DNA of 10,157 bases from Bacillota bacterium (GCA_003501365.1 DNPP01000158.1:3760-13916), one strand, 5' to 3'; shown: positions 1-6,644, numbered from the stretch's first letter. Made by a program: numbers and translations. The notes: generated by a model not told the origin, from the letters alone.

Positions 1-7
1 AAAAAAA

Positions 8-284
8 TTACCTTTTATTGAAAGTCAGATAACCGATTAAGTGGGATGTAACCATCTCCCTCAAAGTTTTTCGAAACTCCCTATTAAATAGCTCCATGCC
101 GGGTTTTTGGACAACTTGCTTCACTATAGCAGAAGGTTTAGAAGCCTTATAGGCCCCAATAAAGCAAATGAAGAATTGATTCAGTAGTGTCGTCCAGAAT
201 GGCAAGGAGTTTAACCAATACTTCATCATGGATGGAGCCGATAATGAGGTCAATAAAATCTTCAATTTGAACACAATTGTCCAT
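8..284 (-). pseudogene. Possible frameshifted small hypothetical gene
   Basis: I do not recognise this gene. An ATG at 284 opens a 45-residue acidic, helix-like peptide (starting MDNCVQIEDFIDLI) that stops at 147. A second minus-strand frame, open from 274 down to the stop at 8-10, carries a basic C-terminal-looking part (ending LIGYLTFNKR). Joining the two frames near 150 gives one plausible protein of about 90 residues, so a one-base frameshift is possible. No good ribosome site precedes the ATG. The 5' end faces the promoter of the HAD gene. It could equally be chance open frames, so confidence is low. Confidence 0.22.
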
Positions 285-299
285 AATTAACATCATGTA

Positions 300-328
300 T
301 TGACCATACGAGCATTTTTTAATATGAT
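300..328 (+). promoter_or_regulatory. Sigma-A promoter of the HAD phosphatase gene
   Basis: TTGACC at 300-305 and TATGAT at 323-328 are separated by exactly 17 bases, close to the sigma-A consensus. Transcription would start near 335. This rules out the in-frame ATGs at 300 and 324 as starts of the downstream gene and points to the ATG at 363. Confidence 0.7.
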
Positions 329-362
329 ACTCTCATCAATTACAAATCGAAAGTTGGTATTC

Positions 363-1004
363 ATGCAGAACATCATATTTGATATCGACGGTACCTTATG
401 GGATACAACGGAAGTGGTAGCCAAGGCCTGGAATAAGGCGATTTCGGAAGTCGGCGGCACGGGAGCGATGGTAACATCATCAATGTTGAAAAAAGAGTTC
501 GGCAAGACGATGGATGTAATTGCTGATGATTTATTCCCTGATGTCGGCAAGGCCCAAAGGAAGTTGCTATTGCAGCGCTGTTGCCAATATGAGCAGGCTG
601 CCTTGAGAGAAAATACAGATAATTTGTTATTTCCAGAGGTAAAAGAAACCCTGGGTAAACTTTCTGAGCAATGCCGCTTGTTTATTGTCAGTAACTGCCA
701 GTCCGGTTACATTGAGCTATTTATGGAGAAAGCGGGAGTTGAAAAGTATATTACAGACTATGAATGCTTCGGAAATACCGGTAAATCCAAGGGTGAAAAC
801 ATCAAGCTGGTTATCCAAAGAAACAATTTGAATGATGCAGTATATGTTGGAGATACCCAGGGAGATTATGAGGCAACAGTTTTTGCCGGAATTTCTTTTG
901 TGTTTGCAAAGTATGGTTTTGGTGAAACGGAAAACGGTTATTTGGCTATCAGTCAGATCAAAGAATTATGGAATCTGTACCAGGCGGGTAAACTATGCAG
1001 ATAA
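363..1004 (+). CDS. HAD-superfamily hydrolase, phosphoglycolate-phosphatase-like
   Basis: This is a 213-residue cytoplasmic phosphatase of the haloacid dehalogenase superfamily, with the usual length for the Gph/YjjG-like group. Motif I is DIDGT at residues 7-11, with nucleophile Asp7 and acid/base Asp9. A helical cap fills roughly residues 15-85. Motif II is Ser110 in IVSN, motif III is probably Lys143 in GKSKGEN, and motif IV is GDTQGD with Asp164 and Asp168 for Mg2+. The start at 363 is chosen because it lies downstream of the predicted transcription start and puts motif I at the usual distance from the N-terminus. Its ribosome site is weak (GAAAGTTGG upstream). The substrate cannot be read from the sequence; small phosphate esters or house-cleaning are typical. 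The gene appears intact and is probably transcribed alone. Confidence 0.88.
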   Translation: MQNIIFDIDGTLWDTTEVVAKAWNKAISEVGGTGAMVTSSMLKKEFGKTMDVIADDLFPDVGKAQRKLLLQRCCQYEQAALRENTDNLLFPEVKETLGKLSEQCRLFIVSNCQSGYIELFMEKAGVEKYITDYECFGNTGKSKGENIKLVIQRNNLNDAVYVGDTQGDYEATVFAGISFVFAKYGFGETENGYLAISQIKELWNLYQAGKLCR

Positions 1005-1020
1005 GATGTAATCGTTTATC

Positions 1021-1380
1021 TTTGTTAAAGACGAACCGTTTGAAGAATTTTTCAATTGGGAATTCCTGAACAGCCAGGGATTCCTTTTGATTTTTCTGAT
1101 CCAAAACCGCTGCCGGAAATGATTAAAGCGGATTGCAATGAAGAAGAGAATCCGGATATTAATAACCTCTCAACCCCTTTAGAATGGCTTGACGAACCTC
1201 GCTTGGACACGTTATTTTAACGATGACGATATCTTGGAAAGGAACTTTACAGCAATATGTCGGTAGGCTTCACAGATTATTCGAAAATAAAAAGGAAGTG
1301 CAGATTTATGAAAGCGAAGGCTGAAAGCATTGCAGCAGAGTCCACGGACCTCATTTTTAAGACCGTATTTAATCTTGCAT
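1021..1380 (+). pseudogene. Multiply frameshifted coding remnant, unknown family
   Basis: No intact reading frame exists here, but protein-like stretches follow each other in changing plus-strand frames. FVKDEPFEEFFNWEF is open from 1021 to a stop at 1120. IPFDFSDPKPLPEMIKADC runs from about 1080 to a stop at 1218. LAWTRYFNDDDILERNF runs from about 1198 to a stop at 1264. VGRLHRLFENKKEVQIYESEG runs from about 1259 to a stop at 1322. At least three frameshifts are needed to join them. I do not recognise the family. The stretch lies 16 bases after the HAD stop codon and may once have been co-transcribed with it. The rest, to the EamA remnant at 1418, shows nothing clear. Confidence 0.4.
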
Positions 1381-1417
1381 GATTTTTTGCATTACCTCGA
1401 CCATTAAAAAATTAATC

Positions 1418-2013
1418 TTATTTAAAAAAAATATGATTACATTTCGATAATGGTGATTTATGATTGGTTATGTAGACTCCCAAGATAACTAATATTCCAC
1501 CCAAAGCAATACATATCGTCAATTGCTCATGGAAAACAATGAATCCCGACAATGAAGCCATAACAGGGTTAAAATAGTTGAAAGTTGCTGTTTTGACAGC
1601 TCCGATTTTTGAGACGCCTAAATACCAGATAAAGTATGAATAAACCGAGCAAAAAATAGTCAGATACGCGGATGCTAAAACGGTAGTCCAGCTAATTGCC
1701 TGTAGTTGCCGACATAAAGAAATTTTAACCATTGCAGTAGAAAAAAAGCAAACGGCAATAATAAAATTGTGCCGAAAATATGAATATATGCCATAGCTAC
1801 AAACGGACTATATTTATTTAAAACGATTTTACCCCTGAGAGTAACCCAAGCCCACATCAAAGCATTTATGATAATCAAACTATCACCGAAAAGAGTTTTT
1901 TGTTGGAAAATGCTCTTTAAATCTCCATGACTAATTATGAATAGGACTCCAATAAAAGCAATCAATATCCCTAAAAAGATACGTAGATTTACATTTTCTT
2001 TTTTGGTGATGAT
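1418..2013 (-). pseudogene. EamA/DMT-family permease, 5'-truncated and frameshifted
   Basis: This is the C-terminal two thirds of a ten-helix drug/metabolite transporter (EamA, formerly DUF6), an inner-membrane exporter family of about 290-300 residues. Reading from 2013, IITKKENVNLRIFLGILIAF matches the family's end of EamA repeat 1. Hydrophobic helices follow (WAWVTLRGKIVL, AMAYIHIFGTILLLPFAFFL). Near 1705-1712 the frame shifts, and the second repeat continues as AYLTIFCSVYSYFIWYLGV, then GAVKTATFNYFNPVMASLSG, then LGGILVILGVYITN, to a stop at 1418. The first roughly 90-100 residues are missing, because beyond 2013 the DNA becomes a LysR-type gene on the opposite strand. Truncation plus frameshift make it non-functional as a transporter. 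Its substrate is unknown. Confidence 0.85.
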
Positions 2014-2326
2014 GCACCGTAGATATGAGAAGATGATAGTGGAAGCATGCCAACAAGAAGGGTTTGAACCAAGAATCCTTGCTAAAATAGATGATACACG
2101 GGCTATATTATTATGGGCCAATACGGGGATGGGGGTGGCAATTGTACCCAAAGATTGGCTAGGACTTATTTCAAGTACCAATTTAAAGTATAGGGAAATT
2201 GATGAAGCAACCTTGTTTACAAGAACTGCAATCGCATGGAAAAAGAATAAATACCTTTCCGCTTTGGCCAAGCACTTTTTGGAGACCTTTGAATTGCTGT
2301 ATAACTTAAATCGGAAAGTGAATTAA
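2009..2326 (+). pseudogene. LysR-family regulator, C-terminal fragment only
   Basis: About 100 residues survive from the end of the LysR substrate-binding domain. HRRYEKMIVEACQQEGFEP and the following TGMGVAIVPKDW with a C-terminal helix (ALAKHFLETF) are typical of the second lobe in CynR/CysB-like regulators. The N-terminal helix-turn-helix and first lobe are absent: upstream of about 2009 the reading frame runs into antisense EamA sequence. A full LysR protein is about 300 residues. Lacking DNA-binding and effector-pocket parts, it cannot act as a regulator. The stop codon is at 2324-2326. Lying head to head with the EamA remnant suggests that it once controlled that exporter. Confidence 0.82.
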
Positions 2327-2485
2327 TTGCCATCTTCAAAGCTTATTGCGCATCTTCTCTTCTTCTTTTTTAAAGCATATTTAAACAATAGCTACAAAAC
2401 TCAACATTTGTATACACATACACGTTGATTGGCATGAAATATGTTCTTGTACATCAAATGAAATTTTGAGAAACAGATTAACTTT

Positions 2486-3973
2486 TTAGGGATTCACAGA
2501 TTGATTGAGTATCCGGCATAGGATATCCAATGCCTTTGGTAAATCATCATCAGAAAGGTTAGTCCAGCAAATGCGGAGGTGATTTTGTTCTGGTTCTCCA
2601 GGATAAAAAATAGATCCCGGCAAGAAATGTATACCCTGGTGATGAGCTATGGGAATTAAATTGTCCGCGGAGATTGAATAAGGTAAGGTAAGCCATAGAT
2701 GCATACCTCCTTGTTTTTTTTGATAACGAATTAATGGGTTAAGGTCTTTCGAGAGTTTTGCAGTAACCAGTTCACTACGATATTCTAATCTTTGGATTAA
2801 TTTTTTAATATACTGTAAAAGTTGAGGATTGGAAAATAAAGCTATGAGCGCCTTTTGAAGCCATAAGGGAGAACCGAGATCGGCTATTGATTTTATGGCG
2901 AGTAAACGGTTAAATATGGTACCATCCGCAGCCACTATTCCTAACCGGAGCCCTGGGAAGAGAAATTTGCTGAAGCCTTTTAGGTATACGACTCTTCCTG
3001 TTTGATCCAGAATTTTAAGCGGCGGTGGCAGTTTGTTGAGACTTTGGCTCGGGGGTAAAGCTAATTCTCGATGGGGATCATCTTCGAGAATAAGGACATT
3101 ATTATTGGTTGCAAATTCCAATAACTCCATACGACGTTTCAATGACATGATGGATCCGGTTGGATTTTGGCAGGTTGGCACAGTATAAATGGCTTTAATT
3201 TTCATATGCGTCGATAAATCTTCCAATACATCAATCCGTATTCCATCATGATCGATAGGAACCGGCTGAATCGTTGCATGGCTAAGCCGAAACGCATCAA
3301 TTGTACCGGGGAAACAAGGGACTTCCATGGCGACAATATCTCCCGGTCCGAGAAAAGTACGGGCAAATAAATCCATCCCCTGTTGGGTCCCGTTCGTTAC
3401 AATCAATTGATGGGTATGTATTGGTATTTTCTGCGCTACCAGATAATTGCTGATGGCACTTAAAAACTCTGAATCTCCTTGATATGGAGAATAGATCCCT
3501 AAAGAGTGCGGATATTGCTGTAAAGACTTTTTTATCGAAGTTTGCAATAATTCAAGCGGCAACAAAGTGTAATGAATAGAGGCGGTGGCCAAATCAAGAA
3601 TTTCGGGAGATAAACGAATAGCGCTTTGACTCCAGAGACTTGCTCGCGGAAGATAGTCTGAAATAGCAAGTTGCCAATCGAAAGGATTTTGGATTGCCTG
3701 CGGGATATTTTGTGGAACTGCAGTAGATAAAGATTTCGGATATTTGACGAAAGATCCTTTACCTCGGATTGACTCAATGAGTCCATCAATTTCAAGGCTA
3801 TTATACACTTTGTGGGCGGTAACCAAACTAATACTTAATTGTGCCGATAACTGACGGACCGAAGGTAATTGAAAACCGTTCTCCAGTAAACCGGAGCGGA
3901 TTCGTTGGGCAAATTCCAGCCTGACCTGCTCTTTTACAGAAATTTTCGAAGAGCGATCAATGACAATATGCAA
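2486..3973 (-). CDS. MocR-type regulator (GntR wHTH plus aminotransferase fold)
   Basis: This 495-residue PLP-dependent transcription factor of the MocR/GabR/PdxR group looks intact. Residues 1-76 form the GntR winged helix (LPSVRQLSAQLSISLVTAHK, wing GKGSFV). After a linker, residues about 105-495 form a fold-type I aminotransferase domain. It has QNPTG with Asn270, EDD at 297-299, the PLP lysine Lys336 in GFSKFLFPGLRLG, Arg343, and a C-terminal substrate-binding Arg468 in LRICW. The Tyr that usually follows EDD is Pro300 here, which suggests that the domain senses rather than transaminates. The start is TTG at 3973-3971, supported by GGAGGTG nine bases upstream. It is divergent from glyA across a 191-bp gap carrying direct repeats, so it probably controls glyA and itself. 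The effector is unknown. Confidence 0.9.
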   Translation of the reverse strand: MHIVIDRSSKISVKEQVRLEFAQRIRSGLLENGFQLPSVRQLSAQLSISLVTAHKVYNSLEIDGLIESIRGKGSFVKYPKSLSTAVPQNIPQAIQNPFDWQLAISDYLPRASLWSQSAIRLSPEILDLATASIHYTLLPLELLQTSIKKSLQQYPHSLGIYSPYQGDSEFLSAISNYLVAQKIPIHTHQLIVTNGTQQGMDLFARTFLGPGDIVAMEVPCFPGTIDAFRLSHATIQPVPIDHDGIRIDVLEDLSTHMKIKAIYTVPTCQNPTGSIMSLKRRMELLEFATNNNVLILEDDPHRELALPPSQSLNKLPPPLKILDQTGRVVYLKGFSKFLFPGLRLGIVAADGTIFNRLLAIKSIADLGSPLWLQKALIALFSNPQLLQYIKKLIQRLEYRSELVTAKLSKDLNPLIRYQKKQGGMHLWLTLPYSISADNLIPIAHHQGIHFLPGSIFYPGEPEQNHLRICWTNLSDDDLPKALDILCRILNQSVNP

Positions 3974-3982
3974 CTTTTAGTT

Positions 3983-3989
3983 CACCTCC
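3983..3989 (-). promoter_or_regulatory. Ribosome binding site fixing a TTG start for the MocR gene
   Basis: GGAGGTG on the minus strand lies nine bases before the TTG at 3973-3971. No ATG or GTG is placed to use it, so the rare TTG start is well supported. Confidence 0.75.
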
Positions 3990-3996
3990 GTATACA

Positions 3997-4025
3997 ACTG
4001 TTATAGTTGCCAGTTGACTGTTATA
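3997..4025. promoter_or_regulatory. Probable MocR operator: tandem ACTGTTATA repeats
   Basis: ACTGTTATA occurs at 3997-4005 and again at 4017-4025, a 20-bp period, so both copies face the same side of the helix. The core TGTTATA appears a third time, inverted, at 4065-4071. The first copy is also part of a small palindrome (CAACT, 5 bases, AGTTG at 3995-4009). Tandem direct repeats between a MocR gene and its divergent target are the usual site type for this family. Relative to the glyA -10 box the repeats fall about -60 and -40, fitting an activator. Confidence 0.6.
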
Positions 4026-4046
4026 TATAAAAGATGATTTTATTAA

Positions 4047-4052
4047 TATAAT
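4047..4052 (+). promoter_or_regulatory. Likely -10 box of glyA
   Basis: A perfect TATAAT lies 112 bases before the glyA start codon. The position 17 bases upstream (4024-4029) reads TATATA, a poor -35, so the promoter probably needs an activator bound at the adjacent repeats. TTGACT at 4014-4019 is a better -35 but sits too far away (27 bases). A separate promoter for the MocR gene could not be fixed. Confidence 0.5.
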
Positions 4053-4081
4053 ACAACGCTAGAATATAACACGCAAGAAAA

Positions 4082-4109
4082 ATTCCGAACCTTAAAACCT
4101 GCTCGGAAT
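4082..4109 (+). other. Stem-loop in the glyA 5' leader
   Basis: ATTCCGA at 4082-4088 pairs perfectly with TCGGAAT at 4103-4109 around a 14-base loop. A weaker hairpin (CTCTGC, AAAA loop, GCAAGAG) follows at 4111-4127. No U-run follows either, so these are not intrinsic terminators. They do not match a known glycine or tetrahydrofolate riboswitch that I can recognise. The role is unknown. Confidence 0.35.
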
Positions 4110-4150
4110 GCTCTGCAAAAGCAAGAGTTTGATAACCGCTTGCAATTTAG

Positions 4151-4156
4151 AAAGGA
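4151..4156 (+). promoter_or_regulatory. glyA ribosome binding site
   Basis: AAAGGA ends eight bases before the ATG at 4165 and selects that codon over in-frame ATGs at 4108 (no ribosome site) and 4156 (overlapping the site itself). Confidence 0.7.
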
Positions 4157-4164
4157 TGATAATA

Positions 4165-5391
4165 ATGTATGGTATTCGACAAGTTCGATTAGTAGATCCT
4201 GAACTGGCAGATGCTATTGCATTGGAAGCAAATCGTCAGAGAAACCAAATTATCCTAATCGCTTCGGAAAATTTTGTCAGCCCCGCAGTAATGGAAGCAA
4301 TGGGGACCCCGTTAACCAATAAATATGCGGAAGGATACCCCGGTAATAGAGAATATGGTGGATGTGAACATGTTGATGTTGTAGAGAAATTGGCTATTGA
4401 AAGGGCTAAAATAATTTTTGGCGCAGAACATGCCAATGTTCAAGCCTGTTCCGGTTCTCAAGCAAATATGGCGGTTTACTTCGCAGCTTTGAAGCCAGGC
4501 GATACGATTTTAAGCATGGATCCGGAATGTGGAGGACATCTTAGCCATGGGGGTCGATCCAATTTCTCAGGAGTTTATTATAAGATAGTATCTTATGGGG
4601 TGGATCAAAAAACCCAGCTCATTAATTATGAAGAAGTAAGACGAATAGCTAAGGAAAACAAGCCCAAACTTATTATTGCCGGTGCTTGTGCTTATCCCCG
4701 GTTAATTGATTTTGCAGCATTTAGCGAGATTGCCAGAGAAGTTGGCGCTTATTTTTTGGTTGACATGGCGCATATTGCTGGACTGGTGGCCGCAGGACTA
4801 CATCCCAATCCAACACCTTATGCCCATTTTGTTACTACAACGACCCACAAGACTTTAAGAGGTCCCAGAGGGGGCTTGATCTTATGCAAGAAAGAGTTCG
4901 CCGAAGCTATTGATGAGGCAATCTTTCCGGGTCTTCAAGGAGGACCCAATATGAATATAATATCTGCTAAAGCTGTGTGCTTAAAAGAAGCGTTAAGTGA
5001 AAAATTCAAAGATTATCAAAAACAAGTTATTGCCAACGCTTCAGCATTAGCACAGGCGTTGATAGACGAAGGCTTTGAACTTGTATCAGGAGGTACCGAT
5101 AATCATCTTATTCTGATAGATTTAAGAAATTTGGGGGTTACGGGAAAGACTGCCGAAGCAAGATTGAATGAAGTTGGTATGATTGTCAATCGACACACAA
5201 TTCCTTTTGACCCTCAGCATCCTTTTATAACCAGCGGGATTCGTATAGGCACTCCGGCAATTACGACAAGGGGCATGAAAGAGGATAATATGAAGGAAAT
5301 TGCCAATTTGATTAAATTGACTATTACTGAGTTTGATGATAAGAAAGAAGAAATACTTACGAAGATTAAGGCTTTGTGTATTCAATTTTAA
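4165..5391 (+). CDS. glyA: Serine hydroxymethyltransferase-like enzyme, divergent PLP pocket
   Basis: This 408-residue cytoplasmic fold-type I PLP enzyme has the usual bacterial SHMT length (about 410-420). The family interconverts serine and glycine with tetrahydrofolate. Retained features: Ser35 in IASEN, Tyr54 and Glu56 in KYAEGYPG, the aspartate-histidine pair in VDMAHIAG, PLP lysine Lys229 in TTTTHKTLRGPRGG, and Arg360 in TSGIRIGTPA for the substrate carboxylate. Unusual features: the normal QPHSGSQAN reads QACSGSQAN (Cys95), the SHGGH-like loop reads ECGGH (Cys122, with PLP-stacking His125 kept), and the Ser that contacts PLP in SAYPR is Cys175. HGSPVNFSG also reads HGGRSNFSG. Control by a divergent MocR protein is not usual for housekeeping glyA. 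It may be a specialised paralog, for example one acting on another beta-hydroxy or alpha-substituted amino acid, but aldolase or normal SHMT activity cannot be excluded. Confidence 0.85.
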   Translation: MYGIRQVRLVDPELADAIALEANRQRNQIILIASENFVSPAVMEAMGTPLTNKYAEGYPGNREYGGCEHVDVVEKLAIERAKIIFGAEHANVQACSGSQANMAVYFAALKPGDTILSMDPECGGHLSHGGRSNFSGVYYKIVSYGVDQKTQLINYEEVRRIAKENKPKLIIAGACAYPRLIDFAAFSEIAREVGAYFLVDMAHIAGLVAAGLHPNPTPYAHFVTTTTHKTLRGPRGGLILCKKEFAEAIDEAIFPGLQGGPNMNIISAKAVCLKEALSEKFKDYQKQVIANASALAQALIDEGFELVSGGTDNHLILIDLRNLGVTGKTAEARLNEVGMIVNRHTIPFDPQHPFITSGIRIGTPAITTRGMKEDNMKEIANLIKLTITEFDDKKEEILTKIKALCIQF

Positions 5392-5471
5392 GGCCCCACG
5401 CGCCGGTCTCTTTATCTGGATACTCGGTTGTTGGTGCGTTGGTTGATTGATTTAAGGTGTGTTTCTATACT

Positions 5472-5590
5472 GGGGCTGTCCCAAAAATAAATTTATAGAT
5501 AAAGAAATACAATATATTGGAAGAAACATATTCAATGAAGCTATATATTTGTATTTCTTATTAATTTTAAATTGCTTTTTAGACAGCCTC
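5472..5590. mobile_element. 119-bp palindromic MITE-like element
   Basis: The left tip GGGGCTGTCCCAAAAA (5472-5487) and the inverted right tip GAGGCTGTCTAAAAA (read from 5590 on the minus strand) are imperfect terminal inverted repeats. The inner parts also pair: AAGAAATACAATATAT on the left matches AAGAAATACAAATATAT read back from the right. Nearly the whole element can therefore fold into one hairpin around a loop near 5518-5542. There is no coding capacity. The GGGGCTGTC...AAA tip resembles those of several Bacillota insertion sequences (IS1182-like as I recall). No clear target-site duplication flanks it. It sits between glyA and the convergent cupin gene and could also end transcripts from both. 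Confidence 0.62.
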
Positions 5591-5634
5591 GTTCGCTTTG
5601 TCAACTCCCCCTAAAAACGTTATTCCTTTTAATT

Positions 5635-6156
5635 TTAGTAGGCATGGTTTTCTTTGGGTTTAACTACTTGAACCGTACCGAAGGGATGCTGGGGTGGCGC
5701 ATAGATAGAGTATAATTTAATCGGTTTATTACCTGTATTGATTATATTGTGCCATGTGCCGGCAGGTATGATGACCGCAAAATCATCATGGACATTTCGC
5801 TGAAAATCCAAGCAGTTCTTACGATCCCCCATTTGAACCAGTCCTTGACCTTCTTCAATCCGGATGAATTGATCAAGATGCGGATGCACTTCTAAACCGA
5901 TGTCTTCCCCAACATTGATGCTCATCAAGGTAAGCTGTAAGTTGCGTCCTGTCCATAAAGCGGTACGATAATTATTGTTTTGCTTTGTAGCCTCATTAAT
6001 GTTTACGACAAATGGTTCCGGGCCATAGTCTCTTAATTCAATACAATATTTATTACCTGTTCCAAAAGGATTATACTGATATGGAAAGGGGCACCAATTA
6101 TTGTAATGCATTGGTGCATAATATGGGCATAGGCACGTTTGTTCTATATCATACAT
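5635..6156 (-). CDS. Single-domain cupin, possibly spore-associated
   Basis: This intact 173-residue protein has an N-terminal segment (about 1-38) rich in Cys, Tyr, Pro and Asn (TCLCPYYAPMHYNNWCPFPY), then a cupin barrel. Motif 1 is IGLEVHPHLDQFIRIEEGQG with His91, His93 and Gln97; motif 2 is PAGTWHNIIN with His136. Together they make a plausible metal site. Similar proteins in clostridial spore-formers are often labelled mannose-6-phosphate isomerase-like cupins, but the sugar isomerase domain is absent. The ATG at 6156 is preferred because AAGGGA lies nine bases upstream; the ATG at 6165 is too near that site. The Tyr/Cys-rich head resembles spore-coat proteins, so a coat role is an inference. 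The promoter upstream looks sigma-A-like. The function is unproven. Confidence 0.82.
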   Translation of the reverse strand: MYDIEQTCLCPYYAPMHYNNWCPFPYQYNPFGTGNKYCIELRDYGPEPFVVNINEATKQNNNYRTALWTGRNLQLTLMSINVGEDIGLEVHPHLDQFIRIEEGQGLVQMGDRKNCLDFQRNVHDDFAVIIPAGTWHNIINTGNKPIKLYSIYAPPQHPFGTVQVVKPKENHAY

Positions 6157-6165
6157 TTTACTCAT

Positions 6166-6171
6166 TCCCTT
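6166..6171 (-). promoter_or_regulatory. Cupin ribosome binding site
   Basis: AAGGGA on the minus strand, nine bases before the ATG at 6156, decides the start against the in-frame ATG at 6165 and longer versions up to 6267. Confidence 0.6.
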
Positions 6172-6187
6172 CATAGGCTTTAATATT

Positions 6188-6217
6188 ATAATATTTTTTC
6201 TATGATGAAATGTGCAA
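6188..6217 (-). promoter_or_regulatory. Probable promoter of the cupin gene
   Basis: On the minus strand TTGCAC (6217-6212) and TATTAT (6193-6188) are separated by 18 bases, a fair sigma-A promoter. A TATAAT at 6190-6185 also exists but at 21-base spacing. The start of transcription would fall near 6180, just before the ribosome site. Confidence 0.5.
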
Positions 6218-6270
6218 AACAAGATAGGCAAAGAGTATTTATGCAAAATGTACTCATTAATAGGCAACGA

Positions 6271-6574
6271 GTCTGTGGATAATTTTAATTCCGATGAAAG
6301 CTGCGGGTCAAGACTGGTTGCTGAAAAATACTACCCACATTTTCCCGCACGTTTTTCGATTCCTTTTCCACATCGTATCCGGCGATTTTAACGCTGCCTG
6401 ATGTCATTGAAAGCGTTGTGGTCAGAATGGATATTGTGGTGGTTTTACCCGCGCCGTTCGGGCCAAGGAATGCGAAAAATTCGTCCTCGTTCACCGAAAG
6501 CTTACTCAGTCCACCGCCGGGGTTTTTGCTTTGTTATATTGTCTGACAAGTTTGTTTGCTTCGATCAGTGCCAT
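6271..6574 (-). pseudogene. Second ABC ATPase, N-terminal remnant with two frameshifts
   Basis: This is the beginning of a drug-efflux-type ABC ATPase. GGAGG lies before the ATG at 6574, giving MALIEANKLVRQYNKAKTPA, which hits a stop (TGA) after 22 residues. A second frame supplies SVNEDEFFAFLGPNGAGKTTT (Walker A intact as GPNGAGKTT), then IAGYDVEKESKNVRENVGSI, to a stop at 6285. A third frame continues in family style with LDPQLSSELKLSTD to about 6271. The signature, Walker B and everything after are missing. An intact homolog would be about 300 residues. It lies 70 bases behind the permease remnant on the same strand, suggesting an original ATPase-permease-ATPase operon. It is inactive. Confidence 0.82.
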
Positions 6575-6644
6575 AAAATAACCTCCGTTTCGTTTGATGC
6601 CCTTATGCTATGGTGTTAAACCGAGTGAATGACGCGGGGAAAGA

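Noticed and set aside
300..362. Longer start of the HAD gene at 300 or 324
   Set aside because: Both ATGs lie within or before the predicted promoter and have no ribosome site; the motif I position favours 363.
1937..2008. N-terminal extension of the LysR fragment
   Set aside because: It is antisense to well-conserved EamA sequence and has no LysR character.
2017..2271. Minus-strand extension upstream of the EamA remnant
   Set aside because: It is antisense to the LysR fragment and shows no EamA helices.
2400..2460. TGTATACACATACACG and CATTTG/CAAATG pairs between the LysR remnant and the MocR gene end
   Set aside because: The repeats are short and widely spaced; no convincing terminator or operator layout.
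4026..4150. Tetrahydrofolate or glycine riboswitch before glyA
   Set aside because: None of the conserved core bases of these classes could be matched by eye.
4108..4164. 19-residue N-terminal extension or leader peptide of glyA
   Set aside because: No ribosome site precedes 4108, it overlaps the leader hairpin, and SHMT homology begins after 4165.
6157..6267. Longer N-terminus of the cupin
   Set aside because: It overlaps the promoter and the tail of the ABC remnant; the ribosome site selects 6156.
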